A stretch of 64,000 nt of DNA from Blepharisma japonicum (GCA_949751835.1 CATKHK010000097.1:62001-126000); one strand, 5' to 3'. Positions 44,554 through 56,160 are shown, counted from the stretch's first letter. Numbers and translations are program-made. The notes: generated by a model not told the origin, from the letters alone.

Positions 44554-47157
44554 TTATTTTTTTATTATATTTTGCCATTCCCAGAATTTAACTACGCAGT
44601 TTTTGATGCCTAAAGCAATTACTTTCTCGCTAGTAGAAAATTCAAAGCAAGTAATTAAGTCTTCAGATTCTTTAAAACTGGCTAATAATTCTCTGCTCTC
44701 AGCATCCCATACATAAATTATGTTTCTGTACTTTATCTCAGAGGTTTCTATGCTCAAAGCTGCAATATATTTTCCACTCGGGGAGAACTTGATAAGTTTA
44801 TAAGGATCATTCTCCTTACTTTTAAACGTGCTTTCTAACCAGACATTAGAATTTAAAGCATAAAGAAAAATTTCTGTTGAAGCTCCAGAAGTATAAGCAA
44901 AAGTTGGGTGAGAAGGAGAAGCATGGATTATGGCATTCAATTCTTTCAGATGTTTGAAGGACCACTTGCATTCCATTTCTTGGCAACTCCATATTTTAAT
45001 TTCGTCATTGGCAGAGCAAGAGATCAGCATTTCTTTATTTTGAGTGAATCCTAAGTATTTGGTGCAAGTAAATTGCGAATTAAGTATAGAAAGTTGTTTT
45101 ATGGAGTCTTGGCTTATTACTTCTCAAAGAATAATTTCATCATCTATACTTCCAGCGGCCATTAATTTTCCATCAAAAGAAATAGCTAGAAACCTGATTA
45201 ATATGCCACTACCTGTAATTTCCTGAAGTAAGTCTAAATTTGGAGAGTATATAAAAATGAAACTACTATTGGACATTGCTATGTAGTTACCAGATGGTGA
45301 ATATATAATAACTTTTTCTGCATAATTACGAGAACCTGTATCAATGTGTTTTATAACTTCATGCTGTGCTAAATCTCATAATTCTATCTCTGACTCTCCA
45401 CAATGTGTAACAAAATAGTTACCACATGGAGAAAATGAAATAGAGTTAACAATATAATTGCTTTTTTTTATTGGTTTATTGATGTCTAAACCAGAAATAT
45501 CAAAAAATGAAATGCCTTTTCTTTTGCTAGCAGATGCGATTGATTTTCCATTAGGCAAGAAGGCAATTTGTAAGGATTCTTTACCTATTTCGCAATAGTT
45601 TTGATAAATAAGATGCTGAGTTTCTATATTAAAAACCATAATTGCTCCATCTTCTGCTCTGCACGCAAGTAAATTTATCTTATCAAAAGAAGCCATGGAA
45701 AGTAAAAAAGTTGGGGAATATAAAAACACTTTTTCTCCAGCATTTATGTTTCATACTGAAATATTTTTTGAAAGACAAACTATGAATTTCCCATTACTAT
45801 TAGGTGTTATTGATTTAATTCATTTTTCATCCTTAAAACGCTTTAAAAGTGTTTTTCCTTTCTTTTTCTTATTACGAATAAAAGTTGTTCCTTTATAGTA
45901 CGGTACTATTTTATCTTTTGCTGCAAAATCTCATACTAGAATATAAGAATCATAGCCAGCTGAATACAAGAACTTATTGCAAGGAGAAAATGACACATCT
46001 ATAACTTCATCTGTATGCCCATTAAGCGTATGAATAAGTGCTTTGCTTTTTAAATACCAAATCTTAATGCTATTATCCTTGCTTCCAGCTGCAAAATATG
46101 TTTCGCACGAAGAAAATGCAAAGCAAGAGATATTTCTTTGAAACCCTTCAAATGTAGTTATTTTGTAATCATTTTTCAAATCATATAAAGTAACTATTTT
46201 AGATTTTATAGTTGCAATATAGCTGGAGCTTGGTGAAAATCGTAATAAAGATAGAAATCTTAAATCTCCGCAATTAATTTCTTTCAATAATTTATCAGAT
46301 GCTATTTCTCATACTCGTATTATTGCTTCATTTTCGAATCCAAATGCAGCTAAATACCTCCCACATCTGGAAAAATCAAATTTTGCTCCGATTTTCTTAT
46401 AACTTATAATCGGATGATTGCTGAAAAACTTCGCATTGTTTAAGCTGCAATTTTTAAAATTCACTTGGTAAAGTTTTGATTGAGAAAATTTAGCTGAATT
46501 GAGACTGCTGCCTTTAAAATTAGTATTAATGAAAAGAGAGTGGGATAAATCGGCATATGGGATATTTACTGATTGAAGATCAGCGTTATTAAATGAATAG
46601 CCAAGCTTGTTTAAAATAGAAATTGCGTTGCTTGCAGCTCTTGAGATCTCAGGAAGTCCTTCTGAGAGAGTTATGATTTTAAATAAAATTTCTTGAAGAT
46701 TAGCTGAGAAATGTATTTTAAATAGCTCAAGACTTGGATAAAATGATACAAGATCAACTGAATTGAAATAGGAATCTCTGAGAGTTTCAATGTGGGTTCA
46801 TTTAGGAATGTCTTTAATTATAGTGCTTCATACACAAAAATGGATATCCTTTAAGCATCCTATCTTATTAATAATCTGCTTATAAAGCCTGCAAGATATT
46901 AATTCTTTTGAGTTATACCTAAGGCTGTGTACATTTGCACTTCATTTTCCTCTTTTCTCAATGCTATTTTGTGTAATAATGCAATCAAGATCATTTAAAT
47001 ATTTTAGAGCCAAAGACTTTGAGTGAGATTTATATAGTAAAAGCATTGATAATTTCCTATCGTGTATATGATTCTCTTGTCTGCTATTAATAATAAAATT
47101 GTCTATGTCTTCACGAGTTATTTCGTTCTCCATATATTTTAATAATTTATAATTCAA
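44554..47157 (-). CDS. Pentapeptide/WD40 protein W5
   Basis: 867 residues, with start MNYKLLKYMENEITREDIDN and the full helical N-terminus. Then RAASNAISILNKLGYSF, IPYADL, pentapeptides and WD40 repeats (FAFSSCETYFAAGSKDNSIK, ISFSPCGNYFVTHCGESEIE) to KFWEWQNIIKK. It resembles W3 closely in the N-terminal half, but the block coding for roughly the third-last to second-last WD repeats (near 44820-45250) differs far more from W3 and W4, which resemble each other there. This mosaic points to exchange between copies. Otherwise the same scaffold-type protein. Confidence 0.87.
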
Positions 47158-47298
47158 TGAAATAGGTCTGAAATATTACGCTTACAAAATTTAAATTATA
47201 AACAACTCTTAAGTGGGCATTTCAAGCACAAATCTAATCTAAATATAATTTATAATAGATAAATATAGATATATAGATGATAATACGTAATATAAGTA

Positions 47299-47482
47299 TT
47301 ATTTTATTATTTTTTGCCATTCCCAGAATTTAATTATGCAATTGATGATTCCTATTGCAATTATTTTCTCACTAGCAGAAAATTCAAAGCAAGTAATTAA
47401 GTTCTCAAATTCCTTAAAACTTGCTAGTAGCTCTCTGCTCTCTACATGCCATATATATATTATATTTCTATATTTTATCTCA
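47299..47482 (-). pseudogene. Relic of a WD40 gene 3' end, second
   Basis: About 61 codons of the terminal WD40 repeat (EIKYRNIIYIWHVESREL to IIKFWEWQKIIK and TAA). No upstream part exists; W6 ends only 93 bp further on. Same type as 43640-43850 and nearly identical to it. Confidence 0.85.
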
Positions 47483-47574
47483 GCAAAAGCTATTAAAATG
47501 AAATGCGACTAATCTAATTAAATTTAATTGAAAAGCTAATAAATCGTCATTCATTCTAATTTTAATTATATTTT

Positions 47575-50175
47575 CTAGATTCTGTATAGCTTGAATGTTC
47601 TATCAGCACTTACTGAAGCAAATTCAAGCTTTTTATTATCGACAAACTGAAGAGAATTGACTGCATTGGAATGATATTTTAGTTCTTTTATAAGAGTTCC
47701 GTCCCACGTATTCCATAATTTTACGCAGCCATTTAAGCTTCCAGTTATCAAACAACCTCCACATAAAGACACAGCCATGGAGGGTATCATCCGGTTATCA
47801 GCTTGAATTTCTAAAATTTTCCATTGTGCTTCAATATCCCAAAGTATTACTTGCCCACCTATATCTGCTGAAATCAGATAATTAGCAGATTGAACGAAGC
47901 TAACACATAATAAATTATGCACATGACCATCCAAAGTCAACGATTTTTTGCTATCAAGATCTCATAAAAGCAGCTTTGTATTATCACTTGCAGTAGCAAG
48001 ATATTTATCACATGGTGAAAACGCGATAGAGCTGAGCAATTCTGAGCTGCATTTTAAAAAAAAATAATTTGACGGTGTCGCTAGATCCCATACCTTAACT
48101 TCTCCATTGAATTGTCCAGCAGCTATAATTTTCCCATTATAGGATACATCAATTGTAGAAATTTGAATATAACCCATAATGAATTCCTTTAAAAGATACT
48201 GATTTGCTACGTCCCAAACAGTGATATAATTCCTCGAGCACAATGATATAAGGAAATACCCAAATTTTAGAAACTTAACGTTAATGGCTATCCCTTTGTC
48301 GATTTGAAGCTTAAATTCATTTTTCTTTGTCTCAGTATCTTTAATCATGATGAATTTTGATGTGTCTGCAACTGCAATATATTTTCCATCATAAGAAAAA
48401 GATATAGAAGTGATTTGATTGCAAAAAGCAGGATGCTCTTCTAAAGATTTGATAGCTCAAATTTCTATTGATTTTTCTGATTTATCTGATTTCTTTATTG
48501 CTATATATTTTCCATTAGGAGAATAAGAGACTGATAGCATACTGAAAAGTTGTTCATTGAATCATTTTACTTCTAAGTTGTTGTGTTTTGCTAAGAACTT
48601 AAGAAATGGTAATTGGTCTTCAGAATATAAGTGAGATCTCTTAGAATATCTTAATAAATGCAATGAATTATAATCATTTCTAATTTCTTTATCTAGACGT
48701 CCAGTCTCTAGATCTCAGGTTCTAATAACTAAATCATCACAGCTTGTTATTAAATATTTTGAGCATGGAGAAAATGAGACAGTCCTTACACAATCAGAGT
48801 GGCAAAATAGCCATTTATGGGAACTTATATCATCAACATAAGAAACTATTGCAGAACAGTAGTTAGTTCCAAAAGCAAAGTATTTCCCACAAGTAGAATA
48901 CGCAACTGAGTTTACAGTATCTTTATCATAGTTTATACAGGCAGCTAACATATATGTTTCAATATTTCATATTCTTATGTGCTCATCATAGCTTCCAGTC
49001 GCAACGAAATTTCTGTTAGGTGATATAGCTATTGAAGTAATAGAGTCTGTGTGGCCTGTTAACTTTATAAGTCGCTTTTCAAGCTTAATGTCTCATAAAT
49101 TCAGGATATAATTGCCATCAGCTACAGCAAGTAGAGTCCCATCTTTTGAAAAAGAAATGGCACTAATACTTGCATTGTGCTTGAATTCTTTGAATTTAAG
49201 ACCTTTTCTAATATCATGCATAATCACAGTATTGTAACAATCATAGGCTAAATAATTCCCACAGGATGAGAAAGCTACAGAATGGGCAGGGTATGTACTT
49301 ATAATTGGTGGAAGCTGCCCAAACCAAGCATCTGATAAATCACAGTTGCTGAAATTAGAATCATATATATTTGCATACGAAAAATCGACTCCTTTTAAGT
49401 TGCTTCCTTCAAAGTCTGTGTTTATTATTAGTGCTTCTGATAAGTCTGCACCTTTAATTTGAATTCCTCTAAAATCTTTATCAATAAAATTGTATTTGGA
49501 ATAATTTAAGATAGTTATAGCGTTGCTGGCTGCATATTTCAGATTTTTATTAATTTTTGAGTGTAAAATAATGCCTAAAAGCTTTTCTCTAAGTACATCA
49601 GTCATTATATCCTTGAAGCAGTTTAAAAAGTCTTTGTTGTTTCTGAAACTGATTTTATTGATATAGCTTTCATTGAGAGAGGAAGGACTGTTTATTTTGA
49701 GAATATGATCACTTAAGGATCTAGCAAGCTTATGATTGAGCTCATTACATGTATAGATAACAACTGATCGAGTAATATTTGGTAATAAGATCTCAGGCTT
49801 GATTGTGTCACAGGGATTTTGTGGATATCAGCTGTCTGAAATACTTACATGAGTCTTTCTTTTTGATCAATTGAGAGAAAGAATTATGAGCTCAGCATAC
49901 TGAATAATATATGCTAAAGTTTTACTAATATTGTCAGTAATTTTCTTATAGTATGAGTTCTGGCAGAAATTGCTTGCGAGTATATCCTCATAATCGCAAT
50001 TATTGTTTGGTCAATAATTTCTTGGAAGCATGCATATACTTCTATGTTGGATTTTGCTCGAATCTCTTAAGTGCTTCATAAAATGCTCTTTACAAAGTAA
50101 ATGCTCATTTGCTAAGCACACACAAACGAAAGCAGAAACATTTTTACACCACTTTATTTCACATTGCAAGGGCAT
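47575..50175 (-). CDS. Zinc-finger/pentapeptide/WD40 protein W6
   Basis: 866 residues from the ATG at 50175. The N-terminus MPLQCEIKWCKNVSAFVCVC, continued by LANEHLLCKEHFMKH, repeats the W1 pattern C-x4-C-x7-C-x-C-x7-C-x2-H-x3-H exactly. A Ser/Asn-rich helical part is followed by AASNAITILNYSKYNF, IQIKGADL, pentapeptides (TDFEG, SNLKG, VDFSY, ANIYD, SNFSN, CDLSD) at ~225-280 and WD40 repeats to the end (for example IAFSPCDKYLATASDNTKLL). It is more diverged from W2-W5 than these are from each other. It is head-to-head with the kinesin gene, 118 bp apart. Confidence 0.88.
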
Positions 50176-50293
50176 ATTTATTTTAGATCCAGAAAACTTA
50201 ATTGCTCTCACTTAAAGGAGAAATCTACTAAACAATTTTGGCGAAACATTTTATTTAATTAAAATAACTCAAAAACAATCGAAATTTATAATT
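50176..50293. promoter_or_regulatory. Short bidirectional promoter region, W6/kinesin
   Basis: Only 118 bp separate the divergent starts of W6 and the kinesin gene, so both promoters must lie here or overlap the genes. The AT content is high (TTTTATTTAATTAAAATAA). No specific element is assigned. Confidence 0.35.
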
Positions 50294-52531
50294 ATGGAAC
50301 AAAGTTACGATCCCTCTCAAGATAACACCCTCGTCCTTTGCCGTTTCAGGCCTCACAATGACTTCGAGCGAGAATTCTCTAGCAAAGAGATCGTGGAAAT
50401 TGCCCAAGACAATCAATCAGTAACTATCTTCCAAACCAAAGAAAAAGGAGAGCCACTTTCCTTTCCCTTTGACTACGTTTTTGATGAAAACGACACCCAG
50501 TCCACTGTATATGAAAAAGCTGCTCGGCCAATTGTAGACGGCGTCATGGAAGGTGTAAATGGGACAATTTTCGCATATGGGCAAACCTCTGGAGGAAAAA
50601 CCTATACAATGACAGGTCCAAATTTTGAAGACCCAGTTGACATGGGCTTAATTCCACGAATGATCACCAATGTCTTTTACCAAATCGAGAACTCCTTAGA
50701 ACATTTAGAATTCACAGTAAGAGTCTCTTATAGTGAAATTTACATGGAAAAAATTAGAGATCTCCTTGCACCTGAACATGATAATTTAAAGATAAGAGAA
50801 AATAAAATCATGGGCGTCTATGTGGAAGGGATAACAGAAAGTTACACGTCAACAGGAGATGAAGTTTTTGAATGAATGAAATACGGCACAAAAAACAGGA
50901 CAGTTGGGGCGAATAATATGAATATGAAGTCATCAAGGTCCCATGCAATTTTTTCTATGACGGTAAGCCAGACAAATAAACTGGATTATACTACAAGGGT
51001 GGCTAAACTTCATATGGTTGACTTGGCAGGGTCTGAAAAAGTATCAAAAACTGGAGCTGAAGGTCTCAGACTTGAAGAAGCGAAATTAATAAATAAATCG
51101 CTAACAACTCTGGGAATCGTAATTACTGCTCTTACAGAGTCAAAAAAAAGCCACGTTCCTTATAGATCTTCTAAGTTAACTCGGCTTCTCCAGCAGTCTC
51201 TTGGAGGGAATGGAAAAATGTCTCTAATTATCTGTTGTTCTCCATCACTTTATAATGAACAAGAAACAATCAGCTCGCTTAGATTTGGAGCTCGAGCTAA
51301 ACTAATTAAAAATACTCCAAAAGTAAATAGAGAATACACCCTTGCTGAGCTAAAGCTACTTTTAGCACAGGCAAGAGAAGAAATCAGGAGAAAAGACAAA
51401 AGAATTAAAGTCCTTGAAGACCTTCTAAGACAAGCTGGAATTGCAATCCCAGAAATGGTTGACCTTGACGAAAGCGACTTTGAAGATGAATACAGAGATG
51501 GAGCTTATGCAGACGTGATACAAGAGCTAGAAGACCTCAGGTCTAGGCTTTCAGAAGAAGTGGAAAATAGCTTAAAACTTAAAGAAGATGCAAAAGAAGC
51601 ACAGACAGAGTCTGAAGAGTATAAAAGTGTCTATAGTGTCATGGAACAACATATCAAATATATGGACTCCCAAATTAAAAATTTCGAAAATTCTCAAAAA
51701 GAAAAAGATGACCTCATTGAAAAATTGACAGTTGGCAAAGAGTCATATGAAGCTGAGCTATCTGCAATTACAACAAAAATGCTTGAACAAGAACAAAAAT
51801 TAAATGAAAGAGAAGTTGAAATAGAAATACTCAAAAATAAGTTGAAAAATATGAAAGGCGATGTGGTACAGCAACAAAGGACTGAAGAAGACCAAAGGAA
51901 TGAGGTGAAAAAAGAAATTTATAGAAAATATACAGTAAGCCATCAGCTTCCTCCTATAAAAGAGTCTACTATTGAGTCAGTCAGCGATGAAGTCTATGAT
52001 GAGCAGAAGTGGCGAGAAGAAAAAAGAAAAATGATAAGAGACTTGCAAAAACGAATAGCTCAAGTTGTAGATCTCGAACTCGCCCTTGAAGAAGCTCGTG
52101 AAAACTATGCCACTTTAGAACTTACTATGTCTGAAGGAGAAAGAGCTCTTAAAAAGAAAACTGATGTGCTTGAGCGAAATCTAGAACAGTTAACGTTAAT
52201 GTACCATCAGCTCGCAAGCCAAAAATCAGCATTATCAGTAGACAAACAAGTGGCTGAAAGAAAAAGCCAAAGACTTCAAGAAAAAATAAGGCTCCTTGAA
52301 GATCAGCTTAAAAAGACCAATGTAGAGCTTGATAAATGCCAGCGCGAAATTAAATATTTAACAGAAACTTTTGAAAAAACCTCAAAATTAAGCATGCTTG
52401 CGAACCCAGGCGGACTTGGTGCTATCGTCCCCAGTGGAAGAATTCGGAAATCAATCAAAGGTGGAGCTGGCTCTTTTAAGCCTCAAATCCCTGAAGTCAC
52501 AAGAAATTACTCAGTTTCAATCAATATGTAA
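50294..52531 (+). CDS. Kinesin-1-like heavy chain motor
   Basis: 745 residues. The motor domain is at the N-terminus (residues ~10-340): CRFRPHN, P-loop GQTSGGKT (96-103; Ser/Gly order swapped from GQTGSGKT), switch I NMNMKSSRSHAIF, switch II VDLAGSEKVSKTGAEG, and INKSLTTLGIVITAL and VPYRSSKLTRLLQQSLGGN in the microtubule-binding face. Residue 194 (VFEWMKYG) is Trp from a TGA, an inside-gene proof of the altered code. The best family match is kinesin-1 (KIF5). A neck and long coiled coil fill ~345-700. The tail is short and lacks the usual C-terminal light-chain and autoinhibition region of the ~960-residue animal proteins. Plus-end cargo transport along microtubules is expected. Confidence 0.93.
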
Positions 52532-52620
52532 AATTAGGCGGCTTCTTAAAGTAAATAAGTATGTGCTGAATCGCCTCTTGCTCTTCCTTGTGTGTGTTTA
52601 AATGGAATTCTAAGTAAAGC

Positions 52621-54211
52621 TTACACAACGCTGATATCAGCTCTTTTTTCAGTCTCTTTTGTAATGGTTGTTTCGGAAACATAACCTCTCATGATCACTA
52701 AAAGAGTGTCAAATCCTGCCAGAGAAACGCCATATCTTGTTATGTCTTTTATGATGCGGTTAAATGACCGTCGTTTTAGCTTCCCGCTCCTTGCTCTGAA
52801 TATTTTGTCTAGATCTAGGTTTGATAATGATTTTGTTATAAAACTGATTTTATAACAAAGAGATATAGATCTTGCATTTGAGTCCTGAATAAAAAATTAC
52901 GGTGACTGATAATGATAAATTTATAGCTCCAGGCTCACAGTGGTTTATTGCAAACTCTATGAGGCACCGGATAAGGAGAGAGTGTTTTTCAGAATCCCCA
53001 AGGATATAGGGAGGCAGGCTTGGGGATTTTGAGAGCTCGACAAATGAATTATGTTTGTCATTCCTTAAAGATAGCCCCTAAATCGCTATTACTTCAATAA
53101 TGTCTTTTACTTCTTTTTCTGGAGAAAAATTTTCGCTTGAAAATTCGAATTTCCCATAAAATTGAGACTGCAGCACAAAAACCGACTGAAATCGGTATAG
53201 AACGTCTTTAGAAAACGCCAAAAGTTCTTTACAAGGCGATTGAGATTGGTAGCAAAATTTTTTAAGCTCGAAATTTAGAACATCTAACTTCGATCCAAAA
53301 TCCTTATACAGCGAAGTTAAAAGTTTCCTTTGTTTGAAAAACTCTGAAATATCAGAAATACAAATAACAATGCATTCATCGTTATTTCACCTCAGCAATG
53401 AGGAAAATAATTGCAGTCCTTCTACATCATTTTCATTTATAATCGAAATTTCTTCAAGTGTCAAGTCTTTTTTGTAAGTTTTTTGCAGAAAAGATTTGAT
53501 TTTATACTGGTTGTCTTCGTCAAATAATTTCTCAAATGGCTTTCCCTTAAGATCATTACTTGACAAAATTACTGACGCTTGTTTATTGTGATCCAAAACT
53601 TTTCAATTTTTCCCTAGAAAAACGATCCCACAAGGGAAGTTTTCAAGGAGTGCTTTTAAATCTTCCTGAAATTTGTCATCGTCTGAAATCTTGTAATAAA
53701 ATCCTCTTAATGCATTTTCTATATGTAATGCAAAGAAAAAAAAAGTGACGCAAGCGATGACGATCCCTATAACGTCAAACTCAAAGCACAGTAATAATAT
53801 CAATAATTTCAAAAGAAAAGTGAGGATCCACTTATATGGTTCACGAGCTGATAAAAAAACTAAATTAAAATTACCAACAACTAAGCATGGGACGAAATAG
53901 AGACAGCTGCTTAATATATTTGGTTTGAATTGAAGCCAAAAGCTGGCAGTTAAATGGGGAACTTGAGTTAAAATTCATATCTTCGAAGAATAATTGCGTA
54001 GCAAATACACAAATATCGCGGAAGTTGTGTAATAAATTGCAGCTGATAAATCAATATCTTCTTTAAGAGCAAGTGCAAAGAAAATCGGAATATTAAGCAA
54101 AATAATTGTATAGGTTCATGGAATCAGTTGCTCATTCAATTTATTTTCGTAGTCTTTGAATTTTAGATTGTTTTGTAAGAACTGAAAAGAGATGTCTAGG
54201 AATTTATCCAT
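52621..54211 (-). CDS. Diverged histidine-kinase-like membrane protein
   Basis: 519 residues once a 15-nt intron (53078-53092) and a 16-nt intron (52885-52900) are removed; the spliced length is an exact multiple of three. N-terminal helices (IILLNIPIFFALAL, ILLLCFEFDVIGIVIACVTF) anchor it. A PAS-like segment (LLENFPCGIVFLGKNWKVLD) and the layout resemble the kinase family at 15-30 kb. Where the H-box should be there is RKLLTSLYKDFGSKLDVLNF, with no His-Glu. The N-box looks like SLLIRCLIEFAINHCEPGAI, and no clear G1 DxGxG is present. It may be a pseudokinase that kept a sensory or scaffolding role, or an unrelated sensor. It has no receiver domain. Confidence 0.7.
52885..52900 (-). other. 16-nt intron in the kinase-like gene
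   Basis: On the minus strand GTAATTTTTTATTCAG lies between SLSVT and DSNARSI. Left in, it leads within 20 codons to a TAA; removed, the frame stays open to the TAA at 52621. Confidence 0.85.
53078..53092 (-). other. 15-nt intron in the kinase-like gene
   Basis: On the minus strand GTAATAGCGATTTAG follows KDIIE and contains an in-frame TAG. Splicing joins it to GLSLRND in frame. Confidence 0.87.
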
Positions 54212-55272
54212 TTATTATTAGAAAACAATTAAATAAATGTCTGGCTCAGATTTTAATTTAATTATCTCGCAAAATATTGAAAAATGAAGAATAAGAGGCT
54301 AGGAAAGTTTTATTTAAAAATTTAAACATAGTGGTCTAAATTGTGATTAAATGAGATTAGAATGTCATTGAGTATTTACTGCCCTATTTTAATAGCCTCA
54401 TATGCAAATGATCAGTAAAAACTGACAGGAAGAGCACTCTTATGGTCTTGTGTAAAACAATCTAAATATTGAGGGGTAGGCTGCTATTGATTTTGGATTA
54501 CGAGAATCTGAAGAATTTTGTGTTTATTACTGAATTGGTTTTATTATGTATTTACATATTTTAGCATATTTATTTTTGAATATTATAACAGAATTATTTA
54601 TGAGAGCTGATATAATAGAGAAAGGAATGAATTAGGCATTATTAAGTGTATTTCATTTGTTATGCCATCCATTTTTTCAAATTAATTTTTGAACCCATTG
54701 AGAAGAAATTTAGGGTCTAAAACACAATCTTATTATTGTTTTTGAATTTTAAACCCATTTGAGTATTAACTTAAATTCATTCAATTTAATAATGCAGGAG
54801 CCAAATTCGTCTAATTTAAACAGAATTTTTTAAAAGAGAGTAAAATTTAGAAACTTTTACAATTTGAATCTAGTATGCTATGAAGATTGCAATTGAAATT
54901 AAAAATACTTTGATAACTAATATTCATTTTTTAATCTAATTAAGAAGTGTTTTTTACCTTCTCCAGCAATTATTTTAAGTTGCTCTAAGAAGAGATTTTT
55001 AGAATGATTGGATTGAATATCTATATTGAGTCCTAAGAGATATTTGTTAAAATAAATTACTACTTAAACTCGTTTTTGCATTAATAGTGCGATGCTACTT
55101 AGCAGGCTTTATAATTATTAACCTGTTTTCATTGAAAAATATAAAGATACCCCTAAAAAATCCTTTATTCGTCAATAATAAAACCAGCTATTGAATGATT
55201 CTAACTCACATGTGAGTTTTATATTTTTAAGGATATCCATAATATAAAATTAAGATTCAATTAAGTTAATTA
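54212..55272. other. AT-rich intergenic region
   Basis: About 1 kb with no gene, repeat or RNA that I can support, also when TGA is read as Trp. It separates two minus-strand genes, so it holds the promoter of the kinase-like gene and the 3' flank of the carbonic anhydrase. Confidence 0.6.
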
Positions 55273-56160
55273 TTATTCGAAATGAATAATTGACCTGTCA
55301 TTCAAAGGTTGGGCTTCTCTATAGTTTCCTTTTCCTCCAGCAAAGCTATGGTTTCCACTCCAATGCCGTGTGAAAAATTCCAGCTGTTCACTATTGATTG
55401 AGTTCAGATGAGGATTCAAAAACCAAAGTACAGGCTCAAACAAAGGAGGAGTAGTCAATGACCCTTCATAGAAATACAAGCATTTCATCTTCGGGATCAT
55501 CAAATTCATATCAATAGAAGTAGGTTCTGCTTCACTTCTTATCACATTTTCCAAAAATGGGTTCGCCCTGCCGTCATTTCTGAAGAAAAATCCAAATACA
55601 AGGAGATTTTAAGGGTTTGACCTTTCTTTATGCACAACGTGCATTTCTAGGTCATATCTCTGCCCATATAACAAGTGTTCGCTGCTTGCATGGAAGTGAA
55701 ACTGCGCAATGTCGAAAGTACGAGGGTTTTCTTCAAAGAGCGAATTCACTAGAAGGCTGCCAAAGTTGCCTCTTACAATAAAGGTTCTTGGGTTGAACTC
55801 TCCTTTGGCTGTATGTGGAGCATAATTGATGTTGAGAGGAAAATACCAACGGTTCTTTAAGATGTCGGAGGCGTTAATCACTGCATGTGGGTCAATATTA
55901 ATTGGAGATTGATGAGGACCGCAAGGCCATTCGTGTGCCCATTCAGCTTCTTTATGCTCGCCATATTCCCATTCATCCTCTTCGGGGAATTTCCCACTTT
56001 GAGTTTGGTGATGACCCAGTAACGTCAGAAGTCTTAAAACATTGTTGGCTTTGGATTCATTGGTAAGTTTTGCATGGTCCAATTTTTGCCTAAGGGCTTC
56101 ATTAATTTCTACGTGTGCTGCTTCACGTCCGTGGGCTGTATGATGGTGCTCGTGCTCCAT
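55273..56160 (-). pseudogene. Alpha-carbonic anhydrase interrupted by one stop
   Basis: Colinear with the intact gene at 56597-57487 over its whole length (295 codons plus stop). The alpha-CA core is present: HQSPINIDPHAV, AQFHFHASSEHLLYGQRYDL (two zinc His in HFH), EMHVVHKERSN (third zinc His), and YFYEGSLTTPPLFEPVLWFL. In between, codon 184 is TAA (55609-55611) where the paralogue has an Asn/Thr-rich loop. A single change from CAA would explain it. No GT-AG mini-intron removes it, and UAA is a true stop elsewhere in this window. It may be a fresh pseudogene, an assembly error, or a truncated product that would still hold all three zinc ligands but not the C-terminal sheet. Confidence 0.75.

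Noticed and set aside
55609-55611. UAA might also be a sense codon in this organism.
   Set aside because: UAA ends most genes here (Myb, AP180-like, kinesin, kinases, WD40 genes) at the expected family lengths, so one internal UAA is better seen as a mutation or error.
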